A stretch of DNA of 64,000 bases, taken from contig NZ_JAUSCF010000006.1 in the NCBI RefSeq assembly GCF_030651625.1, positions 248,001 to 312,000 of the forward strand. Reading direction: 5' to 3'. The notes beneath the pieces were generated by a model that searched no databases, was not told the origin of the DNA, and saw only the letters and a list, made by a program, of their open reading frames with translations. Positions 51,029 to 60,089 of this stretch are shown here, one piece after another (position 1 is the first letter of the stretch; every line of letters begins with the position of its first letter). Position numbers and translations under genes: made by a program. This DNA comes from Hydrogenophaga sp. (lineage in GTDB: Bacteria; Pseudomonadota; Gammaproteobacteria; Burkholderiales; Burkholderiaceae_C).

Positions 51029-52039
51029 TCAACCCAGAACCTGCGCTGCGGCGAAGGCATACAGCGGAATACCGAACAGAATGTTCAGTGGGAACGTGAT
51101 GCCCAGCGAAAGGCCGAAGTAGATCGAGGGGTTCGCTTCCGGGATGGCATAGCGCAACACAGCGGGCACGACGATGTAGGAAGCGCTGGCCGAGAGCACC
51201 ATCAACAAGGCGGCATCGGCTGCAGGCAGTTGCAGCAGCACAGCCAGCGCCAGCGCGATCGATGCGTGCACCAGCGGCCCCAGGCTGGCGTAGGCGATCA
51301 GTGCAGGCGACTGGCCGCGCACAGAGCCGAAATTCCTCGCCACCATGAGTCCCATGTCGAGCAGAAAGAACGCCAGCATGCCTTTGAAGAGATCGTTTGA
51401 GAAAGGTGCCATCACGGCACTGCCGGCATCGCCACTGAGATAACCGATGGCCATGGCACCGAGCAGCAGCAGGTGCGCGCCGTCGGTGAACGATTCGTGA
51501 AGAATTTTGCCCAGGGGTGGGGTGCTGCTGGACCCGCCCATTGTGGCAACGACCGCGCCGCCAGACGGTGAGAGCGAAACGGCGTTTTGTTGCGTGTGCC
51601 GCAGCATGTTGGCCAGCAGCACAGCCATGACGATGGCTGGCGACTCCATGACCACCAGCGCCACGGCCATGTGGCCGCCCGGGCTCATGTGGCTGGCTTC
51701 CAGGTATTGCATGGCAGTCACGAATGTCACGGCGCTCACCGAACCGTAGGACCCCGCGATCGCCGCTGCATCAAAGCGCGACACACGGTTCTTCAGCAAC
51801 TGGTAACCCAGTGCAGGCACGATGAAAGCCATCAACATCGCTGCCGCCAGGCTCACCATCACAGAGGGGCTGAAGCCGGACTGCGCCAGCGCAAACCCAC
51901 CCTTCAGACCCAGGGCCATCAACAGGTAGAGCGACAAGAACTTCGCGATCGGTGGCGGAATTTCGAGATTGGATTTGAGCGCGCCGGCCAGCACGCCAAA
52001 GAGGAAAAAGAGAATCGCGGGATCGAGCAGGTTTTGCAT
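51029..52039 (-). CDS. SbtA-type sodium-dependent bicarbonate transporter family protein
   Basis: LLDPAILFFLFGVLAGALKSNLEIPPPIAKFLSLYLLMALGLKGGFALAQSG..DAAAIAGSYGSVSAVTFVTAMQYLE. Confidence 0.88.
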   Translation of the reverse strand: MQNLLDPAILFFLFGVLAGALKSNLEIPPPIAKFLSLYLLMALGLKGGFALAQSGFSPSVMVSLAAAMLMAFIVPALGYQLLKNRVSRFDAAAIAGSYGSVSAVTFVTAMQYLEASHMSPGGHMAVALVVMESPAIVMAVLLANMLRHTQQNAVSLSPSGGAVVATMGGSSSTPPLGKILHESFTDGAHLLLLGAMAIGYLSGDAGSAVMAPFSNDLFKGMLAFFLLDMGLMVARNFGSVRGQSPALIAYASLGPLVHASIALALAVLLQLPAADAALLMVLSASASYIVVPAVLRYAIPEANPSIYFGLSLGITFPLNILFGIPLYAFAAAQVLG

Positions 52040-52087
52040 GGGGTTTGTCCTTCTGGCGCCCATGCTATGGAGCTAAATACATTAAGT

Positions 52088-52099
52088 AAAATCGATTTT
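52088..52099. promoter_or_regulatory. 12-bp perfect palindrome in AT-rich divergent promoter
   Basis: AAAATCGATTTT in the roughly 87-bp gap between sbtA-like and lysR genes. Confidence 0.45.
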
Positions 52100-52126
52100 T
52101 AGATATGAATAAATAGATAAAAGTCT

Positions 52127-53026
52127 ATGAATATCACCTTTCGACAGCTTCGACTCTTTCTCGCGCTGGCAGACACCGGTAGCGTCAGCCGAGCGGCGCG
52201 AGCGTGTCACGTGACCCAACCCACGGCGTCCATGCAGTTGAGGGAGGTGTCCGAATCGGTGGGGGTGCCGCTCTATGAGGTGATTTCCAGGCGCGTGCAT
52301 CTCACCGAGGCGGGCAGGGACCTCGCCAGAACCGCGCGCTCCATTGCGGACGATTGGGCCGCATTCGAACAGCGGATCGACGCGACCAAGGGCCTGACGC
52401 GCGGCCAACTGAGGGTGGCTGTTGTGAGCACCGCGAAGTACTTCGTGCCGCGCCTGCTCGGCACTTTTTGTGCACAGTACCCTGAGATCGACATTTCACT
52501 GGAGGTCTTGAACCGCGACGGGGTTGTTCAACGGCTGCGAGACAACCAGGACGACCTCTACATCATGTCGACGCCGCCCACCGACATCGACCTCGAGGAT
52601 CAGGTGGTGATGCCGAATCCGCTGGTGGTGATTGCTGCGAACGCGCATCCCTTGGCCAGGCGGCGCCAACTTGAGCTGGCCGATCTGAGCTCTTTGCGCT
52701 TTATCTTGCGTGAGCGTGGATCGGGTACCCGCATGGCGGTGGACGCCCACTTCAAGCGCTTCCGGTTCAAGCCGAACCTCCGCCTTGAACTGGGCAGCAA
52801 CGAAGCCATCAAGGAAGCCGTGGCCGGGAACCTGGGCGTGTCCGTCATCTCCAGCCACGCCCTGCATGGTCTGGCCCATGAGCACGGCGTGTCGGTCCTC
52901 AATGTTGCGGGATTTCCCATTGAATCCCACTGGCACGTGGTCCGCCAGAAGGGCAAACAAGCCTCGCCCGTGGCCAGGGTGTTCATGGAGCACCTGATCG
53001 CCCAGTCTGGCAAATGGACCCGATAA
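52127..53026 (+). CDS. LysR family transcriptional regulator (CbbR/CmpR-like arrangement)
   Basis: MNITFRQLRLFLALADTGSVSRAARACHVTQPTASMQLREVSESVGVPLYEVISRRVHLTEAG; divergent from SbtA. Confidence 0.93.
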   Translation: MNITFRQLRLFLALADTGSVSRAARACHVTQPTASMQLREVSESVGVPLYEVISRRVHLTEAGRDLARTARSIADDWAAFEQRIDATKGLTRGQLRVAVVSTAKYFVPRLLGTFCAQYPEIDISLEVLNRDGVVQRLRDNQDDLYIMSTPPTDIDLEDQVVMPNPLVVIAANAHPLARRRQLELADLSSLRFILRERGSGTRMAVDAHFKRFRFKPNLRLELGSNEAIKEAVAGNLGVSVISSHALHGLAHEHGVSVLNVAGFPIESHWHVVRQKGKQASPVARVFMEHLIAQSGKWTR

Positions 53027-53133
53027 ATCCGCTGATGTGGGCTGATCCAAAGCGTCCAGGCCGCGACCATGCCTTGACTCTGTCCCGCGGGGCAGACCCA
53101 CACTGCCGTCTTTCTTTCTTCTGGAGATGATGG

Positions 53134-53763
53134 ATGGCAAAAAAAGTGCTCGTGGTGCTGGGGCACCCGGCTGCGAACAGTCTGTGTGCGCGCATCGCCC
53201 GTGCCTATGCCGACGGTGCACGGGACGGAGGTGCCGACGTGCGCATGCTGGCGTTGGGCGAACTGCAGTTCAGCCCGTTGCTGGCGGCAGGCTACCGGGA
53301 AGAACAGTTGCTGGAGCCCGACCTGCAACAGGCACAGCGGGACATCCTGTGGGCCGAGCATCTGGTGTGGGTGTACCCGGTGTGGTGGGGGGGCATGCCG
53401 GCTTTGCTCAAGGGCTTCATCGACCGCGTGTTCCTGCCGGGTTTTGCATTCCGCTACCGCAAGGGCAGCCGCGCGTGGGATCGGCTTTTGGCAGGACGCA
53501 CCGCTGAATTGCTCGTGACCATGGATTCACCGCCCTGGTACTACCGGTGGGTGACCCGCATGCCCGCCCATGTACAGATGAAGCGCGCCATTCTGGATTT
53601 TTGCGGTGTCGGACCGGTGCGGGTGCACAGCATGGGTCCGGTGCTGGGTGCGTCGGATGCGCGCAAGGCCGACTGGCAGGCGCAGGCGCGCAGACTGGGC
53701 GAGCGGCAGGGTGTGTCCGCTTGCGGGCGGTGGTGGCCTCTGTCGGCTGTGTGGTGCCGTTGA
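53134..53763 (+). CDS. NAD(P)H-dependent oxidoreductase (flavodoxin-like fold, KefF/NQO family)
   Basis: KKVLVVLGHPAANSLCARIARAYADGARDGG..AEHLVWVYPVWWGGMPALLKGFIDRVFLPGFAF. Confidence 0.9.
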   Translation: MAKKVLVVLGHPAANSLCARIARAYADGARDGGADVRMLALGELQFSPLLAAGYREEQLLEPDLQQAQRDILWAEHLVWVYPVWWGGMPALLKGFIDRVFLPGFAFRYRKGSRAWDRLLAGRTAELLVTMDSPPWYYRWVTRMPAHVQMKRAILDFCGVGPVRVHSMGPVLGASDARKADWQAQARRLGERQGVSACGRWWPLSAVWCR

Positions 53764-53987
53764 TCACGCCTCGCGGATTGCAGGAGCCACACATTTGGCG
53801 AACAGACCATAACGCCTGTACACACGGTTTTCCGCCATGCATGCAACAGCAGGTTTCGGCGGACAGGGGCTCAGGGGGCGGTGCGCGCCATGCCGATATC
53901 GACATGGAGGGCAGCGCATGGGATGGACCGTCCGCTGAACCGGCCAAGCAAACCCTCTGAGCTCAGGTTTGCTCGGGACGTTGCAGT

Positions 53988-55067
53988 TCAGCGCAGGTCA
54001 GGGGCAACACCAAACGGAACTGGCTCGCGGACCGGTTGGATGGCTTCGGCCTGCTTGTTGACGGGAACGTCCACCACGGGAGGCAAGGCCATGCCCCTGC
54101 GCAGCATGACGGAGCGCAAGCGATCAGGGTAGTCGGTGATGATGCCGTCCACGCCCCAGTCGATCAGGCGCCCCATGTCGGGGATCTCGTTGACGGTCCA
54201 CGGAATCACGCGTAGGTTCAGTTCACGAGCTTTCGCCAGCACCGGCTGGCTCAGATCCTGGTATTGGGGCGACCACAGCTCCCCGCCGGCGGCGGCCACC
54301 ATCGACGGGGCGTCTTCAAAGTGGGCAAGCTTGAGCCCGCGCGTCCAGTCGCCTGTCCTCAGGGTATCAAAGCGCGGGCGTTGCGCAGAAAGGTGGGACA
54401 GCGGCATGTCAGGTGCAACCCGGTGCACTTCATGGAGCACCCGCCAGTCGAAGCTCTGAATCGTGGTGCGCGATGCCATGCCATGCCGCTGGATGACTTC
54501 GAGCACAGCGCGCACGAATTCGGCCGGTTCAGGCGATTCGGTGGGTCGATTGGGGTTCAGCTTGAGCTCGATGTTGAAGCGCGTGTGTTTTGCCTTTAGC
54601 GCCTTGACGCGCTCAAACACAGCGGCCAACGTGGGAATGCGTTCACCGTCGATGGGTACCTGGCTGGGAAAGTCGTGTGCATAGCGGCTGCCGGGATTGA
54701 TGCGGCCCACATCGAGCGTCGCGATTTCGTCCAGTTTCAGGGTGTTGAATGACCGGCCCCGCGACTTCAGCCACTGGCCGCTGGCGTCGCGCGTGATGTC
54801 GGGGTTGGGTGCGGTGTCGTGCGAGACCACCGGGACACCTTCGGCGCTGAGCACCACATCGAATTCCAGCGTGCTCACACCGATGGCCAGCGCCTGTTCA
54901 AACCCACCGATCGTGTTCTCAGGCGCCAGACCTCGCGCGCCACGGTGGCCTTGGGCATCGAACGCCAGCGCCGCGCCGGCGCACCACAACGACAGGCCGA
55001 CAGCGGTGGTGCAACTCCAGCGCAGCCAGGTGAGGCGTTGAACGGCAAAAGGCGGTTGGGAAGTCAT
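53988..55067 (-). CDS. Glycerophosphodiester phosphodiesterase (periplasmic)
   Basis: Signal peptide; FDAQGHRGARGLAPENTIGGFEQALAIGVSTLEFDVVLSAEGVPVVSHD; start set at 55067. Confidence 0.93.
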   Translation of the reverse strand: MTSQPPFAVQRLTWLRWSCTTAVGLSLWCAGAALAFDAQGHRGARGLAPENTIGGFEQALAIGVSTLEFDVVLSAEGVPVVSHDTAPNPDITRDASGQWLKSRGRSFNTLKLDEIATLDVGRINPGSRYAHDFPSQVPIDGERIPTLAAVFERVKALKAKHTRFNIELKLNPNRPTESPEPAEFVRAVLEVIQRHGMASRTTIQSFDWRVLHEVHRVAPDMPLSHLSAQRPRFDTLRTGDWTRGLKLAHFEDAPSMVAAAGGELWSPQYQDLSQPVLAKARELNLRVIPWTVNEIPDMGRLIDWGVDGIITDYPDRLRSVMLRRGMALPPVVDVPVNKQAEAIQPVREPVPFGVAPDLR

Positions 55068-55279
55068 TCGCAGTCCTTGCAGAAATTTCGCGCATTGTGG
55101 CAGCGCCACGTGACCCCTACAAGTCGGTACCGCACCAAGCGATACACATGTAATAAGAGGTTTCTGATTCGGGTCGCTCCAGCACAATTGCACGAGGAGC
55201 AACGTGCTTTCAATTCAGAGGCGCCAAGGGGCTATTCCCCTCCAAGTCGGCGGCGGCACAGGGGCCGTACCGAAGAAGC

Positions 55280-55445
55280 CTATCTGGAGCGAAATGCCTT
55301 AGTCCAGGGCACCCGTGGAACCGGCTTTGCCGGGCCACTAGGTGCGTCCCCCCTCGAAGCGCCGAAGGCGCGCAACGGAGGGGGGAGGCCGCGTCAGCGG
55401 CGCAGGGGGGAGAGCCGAATCCAGCGCAGGGGGGTGTTCCTCTAG
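55280..55445. repeat. Dispersed multi-hairpin intergenic repeat, subfamily A copy
   Basis: CCAGGGCACCCGTGGAACCGGCTTTGCCGGGCCAC (55304-55338) exact inverted match to 42211-42245; then CCCCCCTCGAAGCGCCGAAGGCGCGCAACGGAGGGGGG hairpin. Confidence 0.85.
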
Positions 55446-56209
55446 TGCCCGAGGATCTTGGACAGGAAGTCCCGGCTGCGTTCGTTCTGCGGATTGTTGA
55501 AAAAATCGTGGGGCGTGTTCTGCTCCACGATCTGCCCCTGGTCCATGAAGATCACGCGGTCGGCCACGGCCTTGGCAAATCCCATTTCGTGGGTCACGCA
55601 GATCATGGTGATGCCCTGGTTGGCCAGTTCAATCATCACGTCCAGCACTTCCTTGATCATCTCCGGGTCGAGCGCCGAGGTGGGCTCGTCGAACAGCATG
55701 ATCTTGGGCGTAAGGCACAGTGCGCGCGCAATGGCCACGCGCTGCTGCTGACCTCCGGAGAGCTGCAGTGGGTACTTGCCGGCCTGTTCGGCGATGCGAA
55801 CGCGCTCCAGCTGCAGCATGGCCTTTTCTTCCGCCTCCTTCTTCGGCATCTTGCCCACCCACATGGGGGAGAGCGTGAGGTTTTCCAGCACGGTCAGGTG
55901 CGGGAACAGGTTGAACTGCTGGAACACCATGCCCACTTCCTTGCGGACCTGGTCAATGGCTTTGATGTCGTCGGTGAGCTCGGTGCCGTCCACGATCAGA
56001 TGACCCTGCTGATGCTCTTCCAGGCGGTTGATGCACCGGATCAGCGTGGACTTGCCAGAGCCGGACGGACCGCAAATGACGATGCGCTCGCCCTTGGCCA
56101 CGTCCAGGTCAATGTCCTTGAGCACGTGGAAGTCGTTGCCGTACCACTTGTTGACCTTGTCAAATCGGATGATGGGTTCAGTCACAGGAATTTCCTTGTC
56201 ATGGGTCAT
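55442..56209 (-). CDS. Amino acid ABC transporter ATP-binding protein (AapP-like)
   Basis: [64 protein letters not shown]. Confidence 0.95.
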   Translation of the reverse strand: MTHDKEIPVTEPIIRFDKVNKWYGNDFHVLKDIDLDVAKGERIVICGPSGSGKSTLIRCINRLEEHQQGHLIVDGTELTDDIKAIDQVRKEVGMVFQQFNLFPHLTVLENLTLSPMWVGKMPKKEAEEKAMLQLERVRIAEQAGKYPLQLSGGQQQRVAIARALCLTPKIMLFDEPTSALDPEMIKEVLDVMIELANQGITMICVTHEMGFAKAVADRVIFMDQGQIVEQNTPHDFFNNPQNERSRDFLSKILGH

Positions 56210-56212
56210 GTG

Positions 56213-56330
56213 AGCGAAGAAGCCGAATCAAGGGGCACCGTGGAACCGGCTTCGCCGGGCCACAGGGTGCCGCCCCCTTGAGGGGGGATTCGAGCTACAC
56301 GCAGTGAGCGAGAAACGGGGGTGGGCTCCA
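56213..56330. repeat. Dispersed multi-hairpin intergenic repeat, subfamily A copy, between ABC operon genes
   Basis: GGGCACCGTGGAACCGGCTTCGCCGGGCCACAGGGTGCCGCCCCCTTGAGGGGGG. Confidence 0.8.
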
Positions 56331-57434
56331 TCACCTGGCTTTGCTTGCAGAAAGTTGCTTCTCGACCCACAGGCTGTAGCGGGACATGGCAAAACAGAAG
56401 ATGAAATAGACCAGCGTGATGAACAGGTAGGCCTCGATCTTGAATGGCCGCCAGTGCACGTCCGAGTTGAGTGCCAGCGACAGTGCGCCGGTGAGCTCGT
56501 ACATCGAGACGATGGTCACCAGCGAGGTGTCCTTGAAGATGGAGATGAAGTTGTTCATCACACTGGGCACCACCATGGCCAGGGCCTGCGGCAGCACGAT
56601 CTTGCGTTGGGTCTGCCAGTAGCTCAGGCCCAGCGTGTCGGCGGCTTCCAGCTGACCCTTCGGGATGGCCTGCAGGCCGCCCCGAATGATCTCGGCCATG
56701 TAGGCGGCCGCGAACAGCGTGATGCCCACGATCACCCGCACCAGCACGTCGATGGTCACGCCCTGCGGCATGAACAGCGGGAACATGAACGAGGCCATGA
56801 ACAGCACCGAGATCAGCGGCACGCCACGGATGAGCTCGATGTAGACGATGCAGGCCGAGCGGATCGCCGGCAGGTTGCTGCGCCGCCCCAGCGCCACCGC
56901 AATGGCCAGCGGAAACGCCAGGAAGATCGACACCGTGGCCAGCAGGACCGTCAGTGGCAGGCCGCCCCAGAGGTCGGTGCGCACGGGGCTCAGACCCAGC
57001 ACGCCGCCACCCATGAGGATGAAGAAGACGGCCATGATGGCCACCCACATGATCGCCAGCCAGGGCTTCCAGAACACACGGATGCAGCTCACGATCAGGC
57101 CGACCACCATCAGGCTCGTGGCCACGACCGGTCGCCATTGCTCGTCAAAAGGGTAACGGCCGAGCAGGATGATGCGGTACTTCTCGGCCACCACGCCCCA
57201 GCAGGCACCGGTGCCGCGCACGGCCTGGCAGGCCTGGGCGTCGGTGGCGAAAACGGCGTTCCAGATGCCCCAGCTGAAGAAGTTGGGCAGTATGTACAGC
57301 GCCAGACCAATCAGGAACAGCGAGGTGGTGCTGCTGCGCCAGTCGCCGAACATGTTGGTGCGGATCCAGGGCACGAGACCGCTGGTGCGCACCGGGGAGG
57401 GTCGCGCGGGAATGGGCACGAAGGTGTTGGGCAT
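56331..57434 (-). CDS. Amino acid ABC transporter permease (AapM-like)
   Basis: GGLPLTVLLATVSIFLAFPLAIAVALGRRSNLPAIRSACIVYIELIRGVPLISVLFMASFMFPLF; IVLPQALAMVVPSVMNNFISIFKDTSLV. Confidence 0.94.
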   Translation of the reverse strand: MPNTFVPIPARPSPVRTSGLVPWIRTNMFGDWRSSTTSLFLIGLALYILPNFFSWGIWNAVFATDAQACQAVRGTGACWGVVAEKYRIILLGRYPFDEQWRPVVATSLMVVGLIVSCIRVFWKPWLAIMWVAIMAVFFILMGGGVLGLSPVRTDLWGGLPLTVLLATVSIFLAFPLAIAVALGRRSNLPAIRSACIVYIELIRGVPLISVLFMASFMFPLFMPQGVTIDVLVRVIVGITLFAAAYMAEIIRGGLQAIPKGQLEAADTLGLSYWQTQRKIVLPQALAMVVPSVMNNFISIFKDTSLVTIVSMYELTGALSLALNSDVHWRPFKIEAYLFITLVYFIFCFAMSRYSLWVEKQLSASKAR

Positions 57435-57438
57435 TGGA

Positions 57439-58617
57439 TTACCTTTCCTTGATGGCCATGCGGTCGTTGTACCAATTCATGAACAGCGACGTGGACAGGG
57501 AGGTGGTCAGGTACACCAGCATGATGATCGCGATGCACTCCACCGCGCGCCCGGACTGGTTCAGCGTGGTGTTGGCGATGGACACCACATCGGGATAACC
57601 CACCGCCACCGCCAGCGACGAGTTCTTGGTGAGGTTGAGGTACTGGTTGGTCAGGGGTGGAATGATCACGCGCATGGCCTGTGGCAACACCACCAGGTTC
57701 ATGGTCTGGCGTGGGGCCAGTCCCAGTGCGGCGGAGGCTTCCTTCTGTCCCAGACTCACCGACTGGATGCCACCACGCACCACTTCGGCCACGAAAGCGG
57801 CGGTGTAGAACGTGAGGCTGATCAGCACCGCCATGAATTCGGGCGAGACACTGCCGCCGCCTTCGATCATGAAGCGACCTGCTTCCGGTATGGCCCATTC
57901 GGTGGGCATGCCACCGCCCAGCCAGCCCAGGAAGGTACAGCCGACAATGATGCCCACGGTGGGCCAGCCGGGATTGCGCAGGCGCCCGGTCTTTTCGAAC
58001 TCTTTCAGGGCCCAGCGGCGCCAGACCCACGAGAGCACCACGCCAGCGACCAGGCCGGCGAGCATCACCAGGTAGCCCGTGCCCTGCATGGGGCGGGGGA
58101 AAGCGAAGCCGTCCTTGCTGAGGTAGAACAGGTCGGCCACGTTCCAGGCATCGCCTGGTGGCGGCAGCACCTCCACAAAAAACAGGTACCACATGAGCAT
58201 CTGCAGCAGGATGGGCACATTGCGGAACAGCTCCACATAGCCATAGCAGATGCCTCGCACCAGGCCATTGCGCGAGAAGCGCCCCACCCCCAGCAGCACG
58301 CCCAGGATGGTGGTCAGGATGATGCCGATCACGGCGACCCGCAGCGTGTTGAGCACACCGACCCAGATGGCTTTGCCGTAGGACTCGCTCGGGTGGTAGG
58401 CGACCATGGTTTCGCCGATGTCGAATCCGGCAGAGGCACCCAGGAAGTCAAATCCGCTCTGGATACCGCGAATGCGCATGTTTTCCTGGGTGTTGTGGGC
58501 CAGGAACCAGACACCCAGGCCGATCAGCACCAGGGCAATGGTCTGGTAAATGAGGCCGCGCGCGGCGCGGCTGCGCCACGACCAGGGCGGTCGTGGAGGT
58601 TTGATGGAGGAATTCAA
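57439..58617 (-). CDS. Amino acid ABC transporter permease (AapQ-like)
   Basis: IWVGVLNTLRVAVIGIILTTILGVLLGVGRFSRNGLVRGICYGYVELFRNVPILLQMLMWYL; LPQAMRVIIPPLTNQYLNLTKNSSLAVAVGYPDVV. Confidence 0.94.
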   Translation of the reverse strand: MNSSIKPPRPPWSWRSRAARGLIYQTIALVLIGLGVWFLAHNTQENMRIRGIQSGFDFLGASAGFDIGETMVAYHPSESYGKAIWVGVLNTLRVAVIGIILTTILGVLLGVGRFSRNGLVRGICYGYVELFRNVPILLQMLMWYLFFVEVLPPPGDAWNVADLFYLSKDGFAFPRPMQGTGYLVMLAGLVAGVVLSWVWRRWALKEFEKTGRLRNPGWPTVGIIVGCTFLGWLGGGMPTEWAIPEAGRFMIEGGGSVSPEFMAVLISLTFYTAAFVAEVVRGGIQSVSLGQKEASAALGLAPRQTMNLVVLPQAMRVIIPPLTNQYLNLTKNSSLAVAVGYPDVVSIANTTLNQSGRAVECIAIIMLVYLTTSLSTSLFMNWYNDRMAIKER

Positions 58618-58660
58618 GAAGATCTCCTGGAGGAGGCGGGGGAAGGAACCCCAGATACAA

Positions 58661-58691
58661 CAACGCCGGCAGGAAATCCAAGCCGGCGTTG
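58661..58691 (-). terminator. Intercistronic hairpin between substrate-binding protein and permease genes
   Basis: CAACGCCGGC (58661-58670) pairs perfectly with GCCGGCGTTG (58682-58691), 11-nt loop, no U tract. Confidence 0.7.
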
Positions 58692-58709
58692 TCCACCCAA
58701 GCTACGCGA

Positions 58710-59738
58710 TCAGCGAGCGGGCATCGGGTACATCAGGCCACCCTTGTTCCACAGCGCGTTGACGCCGCGTGGCAGACCGATCGGGGTGATGTTGCGCTCG
58801 TAGGACTCACCGTAGTTGCCCACGGCCTTGACGGCGCGCAAAGCCCATTCCTTGTCCAGACCCAGCAACTTGCCGGTGTCTTCGGTGCCACCACCCAGCA
58901 GGCGCAGCACGTTGGGGTTCTTGCTGTCCTTGCGCATCTGGTCAGCATTGGCTGCGGTGATGCCCAGTTCTTCGGCTTCCAGCAGCGCGTAGCCGACCCA
59001 CTTCACGATCGCAAAGAACTCGTCGTCGCCGCGGCGCACGGCCGGACCAAGGGGTTCCTTGGAGATCAGTTCGGGCAGGATCATGTGATCGTCCGGCTTG
59101 GCGGCTTCCTTGGAACGGATCGAGGCCAGGCCCGATGCGTCCGTGGTGTAGGCCTGGCAACGGCCGGCGAAGTAGGCGGCGTTGGTGGCGGCCAGTTCAG
59201 CGAACACCACAGGGCGCAGGTTCAGGTTGTTGGCACGCGAGTAGTCGCTCAGGTTGAGCTCGGTGGTGGTGCCGGACTGCACGCAGACCGTGGCGCCCTT
59301 GAGGTCTTTGGCACTTTTCACGTTCAGGCTCTTGGGCACCATGAAGCCCTGGCCGTCGTAGAAGTTCACACCGGTGAAGTGCAGGCCCAGTGTGGCGTCG
59401 CGGGTCAGGGTCCAGGTGGTGTTGCGGGGCAGCAGGTCCACTTCGCCGGACTGCAGAGCGGTGAAGCGCTGCGCCGCGTTCAGGGGCACATAGCGCACCT
59501 TTTCGGCGTCGCCCAGCACGGCGGCGGCCACCGAACGGCACACGTCCACATCAAGCCCGCTCCATTTGCCCTGGCTGTCGGCGGCCGAGAAGCCTGCCAG
59601 ACCGGTACTGACTCCACAGACCAGGGTGCCGCGCGATTTGATCGCGTCCAGGTCCTTGCCAGCGTGGGCAGGCATGCTCACCATGGTGGCGGCTGCACTC
59701 AGGCCCAAGGCGGTCAGTTTCAGGGTTTTCAATTTCAT
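58710..59738 (-). CDS. Amino acid ABC transporter substrate-binding protein (AapJ-like)
   Basis: Signal peptide; LDAIKSRGTLVCGVSTGLAGFSAADSQGKWSGLDVDVCRSVAAAVLGDAEKVRYVPLNAAQRFTALQSGEVDLLPRNTTWT. Confidence 0.95.
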   Translation of the reverse strand: MKLKTLKLTALGLSAAATMVSMPAHAGKDLDAIKSRGTLVCGVSTGLAGFSAADSQGKWSGLDVDVCRSVAAAVLGDAEKVRYVPLNAAQRFTALQSGEVDLLPRNTTWTLTRDATLGLHFTGVNFYDGQGFMVPKSLNVKSAKDLKGATVCVQSGTTTELNLSDYSRANNLNLRPVVFAELAATNAAYFAGRCQAYTTDASGLASIRSKEAAKPDDHMILPELISKEPLGPAVRRGDDEFFAIVKWVGYALLEAEELGITAANADQMRKDSKNPNVLRLLGGGTEDTGKLLGLDKEWALRAVKAVGNYGESYERNITPIGLPRGVNALWNKGGLMYPMPAR

Positions 59739-60089
59739 CAGGTCTCTCCAATTTGTGGTTTGGGTGTTGGTCTGTCGGCCCGGTTACGCACCGTAAATGT
59801 GCGTAACATTGCCGCCAAGCGACTTTATCCCCGGCCGAATGGGCCGAGCATCGGGGTTTACGTGGTTGGTCCATGCAAATAATTCATGACGCCATCGCGC
59901 CGGCTGTTGGCCGGCCCCCGCTTGAAACTCTTGCAGGTTCCGTGCCAATGCATCAAGGCACGTGAGCGACGGGCCTCGCGGGCGATCGAGCGGACTCGGT
60001 ATCGGGTCCCGCGCGCGACAAGCCGAATTTTTGGTCGGGCGCAGGCCCACGTATCCTCACTTCAAAACAGTGGCAACAGGAGACATCGC

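Noticed and set aside
56304-57452. 382-aa plus-strand ORF opposite the AapM-like permease
   Set aside because: Antisense shadow; composition dominated by H, Q, R, G and D.
57169-58803. 544-aa plus-strand ORF opposite ABC permease genes
   Set aside because: Antisense shadow of two convincing permease frames.
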